Positions 63,666 through 64,000 of a stretch of 64,000 nucleotides of DNA are shown one piece after another. Position 1 is the stretch's first letter, and each line of letters starts with the position of its first letter. The notes beneath the pieces were generated by a model. That model worked only from the letters and a program-made list of their open reading frames with translations, ran no database searches and had not been told where the DNA came from. Where the stretch lies: contig MKSV01000007.1 of the NCBI GenBank assembly GCA_001897435.1, forward strand, positions 1,302,001 through 1,366,000, read 5' to 3'. The stretch comes from Acidobacteriales bacterium 59-55 (lineage in GTDB: Bacteria; Acidobacteriota; Terriglobia; Terriglobales; Acidobacteriaceae). The position numbers were made by a program, and so were the translations under genes.

Positions 63666-63815
63666 GTGCGTCCGTTAGAAGACTGGCTGCGCGAAACTGT
63701 GGTACCCGCCTACGATGCCCTCAAAGCCGACCTGTCTCGCGCCGTGTCTGCGACGCATGTGCATTCTGCCCTCTCCAAGGCACATCAGAAGGCGCTCGCA
63801 AAGAAGAGATCATGT
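63666..63815 (+). pseudogene. Decayed ParD-like antitoxin C-terminus
   Basis: The in-frame stretch RPLEDWLRETVVPAYDALKA, then DLSRAVSATHVHSALSKAHQ and KALAKK matches the C-terminal part of antitoxins encoded before ParE toxins. No ribbon-helix-helix N-terminus is seen in frame upstream. The antitoxin frame runs on past KALAKK instead of stopping at the toxin start. Confidence 0.65.
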
Positions 63816-63880
63816 CCTATTCCGTCGTCTTTACACCGGAGGCAAAAATCCACACCTGTCAGATCGAACTAAGTTATTGA
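63812..63880 (+). pseudogene. Truncated ParE-like toxin
   Basis: A 22-codon frame begins MSYSVVFTPEA, the usual start of ParE/RelE-family toxins, and then breaks into KIHTCQIELSY and a stop. The toxin body is missing. It overlaps the antitoxin frame, as expected for such pairs. The remaining 120 bases of the window show no gene. Confidence 0.65.
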
Positions 63881-64000
63881 TTTTATTTTGGTTGCCCCCC
63901 AGGGATTCAGAGGTATTGAAAATAAATAAGATAGCCTAGATTTCCACAGTGATACCCTCCTCGATACCCGCAAAAGAATCCCTGACGTGAAAAACGACGG

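Noticed and set aside
63552-63872. A full-length new protein of 106 residues near the right edge
   Set aside because: Only the middle part looks like protein (antitoxin C-terminus); the start has no ribosome site, and the end reads through the toxin start in another frame.

Overview
The window is about 62% GC and almost fully coding. It looks like a chromosomal segment from a Terriglobia-type acidobacterium (Acidobacteriaceae, such as Granulicella, Edaphobacter or Terriglobus). The grounds are the complete hopanoid operon, NHL/Ig-like secreted proteins with the acidobacterial C-terminus, a 7TM histidine kinase paired with an NtrC-type regulator, a coproheme-type ChdC/HemQ, a PEP-CTERM protein, and several families of short palindromic repeats between genes. 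This assignment is by recognition only, with no search run. No rRNA, tRNA, CRISPR array or complete insertion sequence was seen.

Layout: 1-4153, a 5'-truncated sensor kinase with its sigma-54 regulator. 4335-12110 (minus), a hopanoid operon transcribed ispH, shc, hpnH, a small unknown gene, hpnA, hpnG and a zinc dehydrogenase. 12273-15105, a metallothionein, then a lower-GC island with a phage-tail-like beta-helix protein, a methyltransferase and the remnant of a second methyltransferase. 15185-22398, recN and a complete tolQ-tolR-tolA/tonB-tolB-pal-cpoB cluster. 22667-31893, sugar catabolism: a DapA-like protein without its lysine, an NHL protein, a GH35/42-like glycosidase, and a non-phosphorylating L-fucose route (FAH-type hydrolase, L-fuconate dehydratase, SDR, mutarotase). 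32050-35150, a glycine-zipper lipoprotein, engB and inositol-phosphate synthase. 36353-42293, a CzcABC-like metal efflux system. 42565-45271, an AHSA1/ArsR pair, an acyltransferase and a DedA protein. 45356-54694, scattered heme genes (chdC, hemD, hemC, hemA, hemX-like) mixed with nth, small stress-type proteins, a FecR-like protein and an MFS transporter. 54998-63880, mutS, anmK, a peptide-type ABC binding lipoprotein, a PEP-CTERM protein, DUF2277, a GH28 enzyme, and a decayed ParDE-like toxin-antitoxin remnant.

The most notable signal is a dispersed palindromic element with a shared right end GGGGCACCC. It lies between genes, where one copy forms the terminator after the tol-pal cluster, and it also lies in frame inside protein genes: twice in mutS and probably once in hemD. 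A second palindrome family probably encodes the N-terminus of an ABC lipoprotein. This resembles the protein-invading palindromic elements known from Rickettsia. Other points of interest are a zinc dehydrogenase next to hpnG that could supply the unassigned reduction of ribosylhopane, an unknown small protein inside the hopanoid operon, and gene remnants (a second methyltransferase, a second ino1, a ParDE pair) that record duplication and decay.
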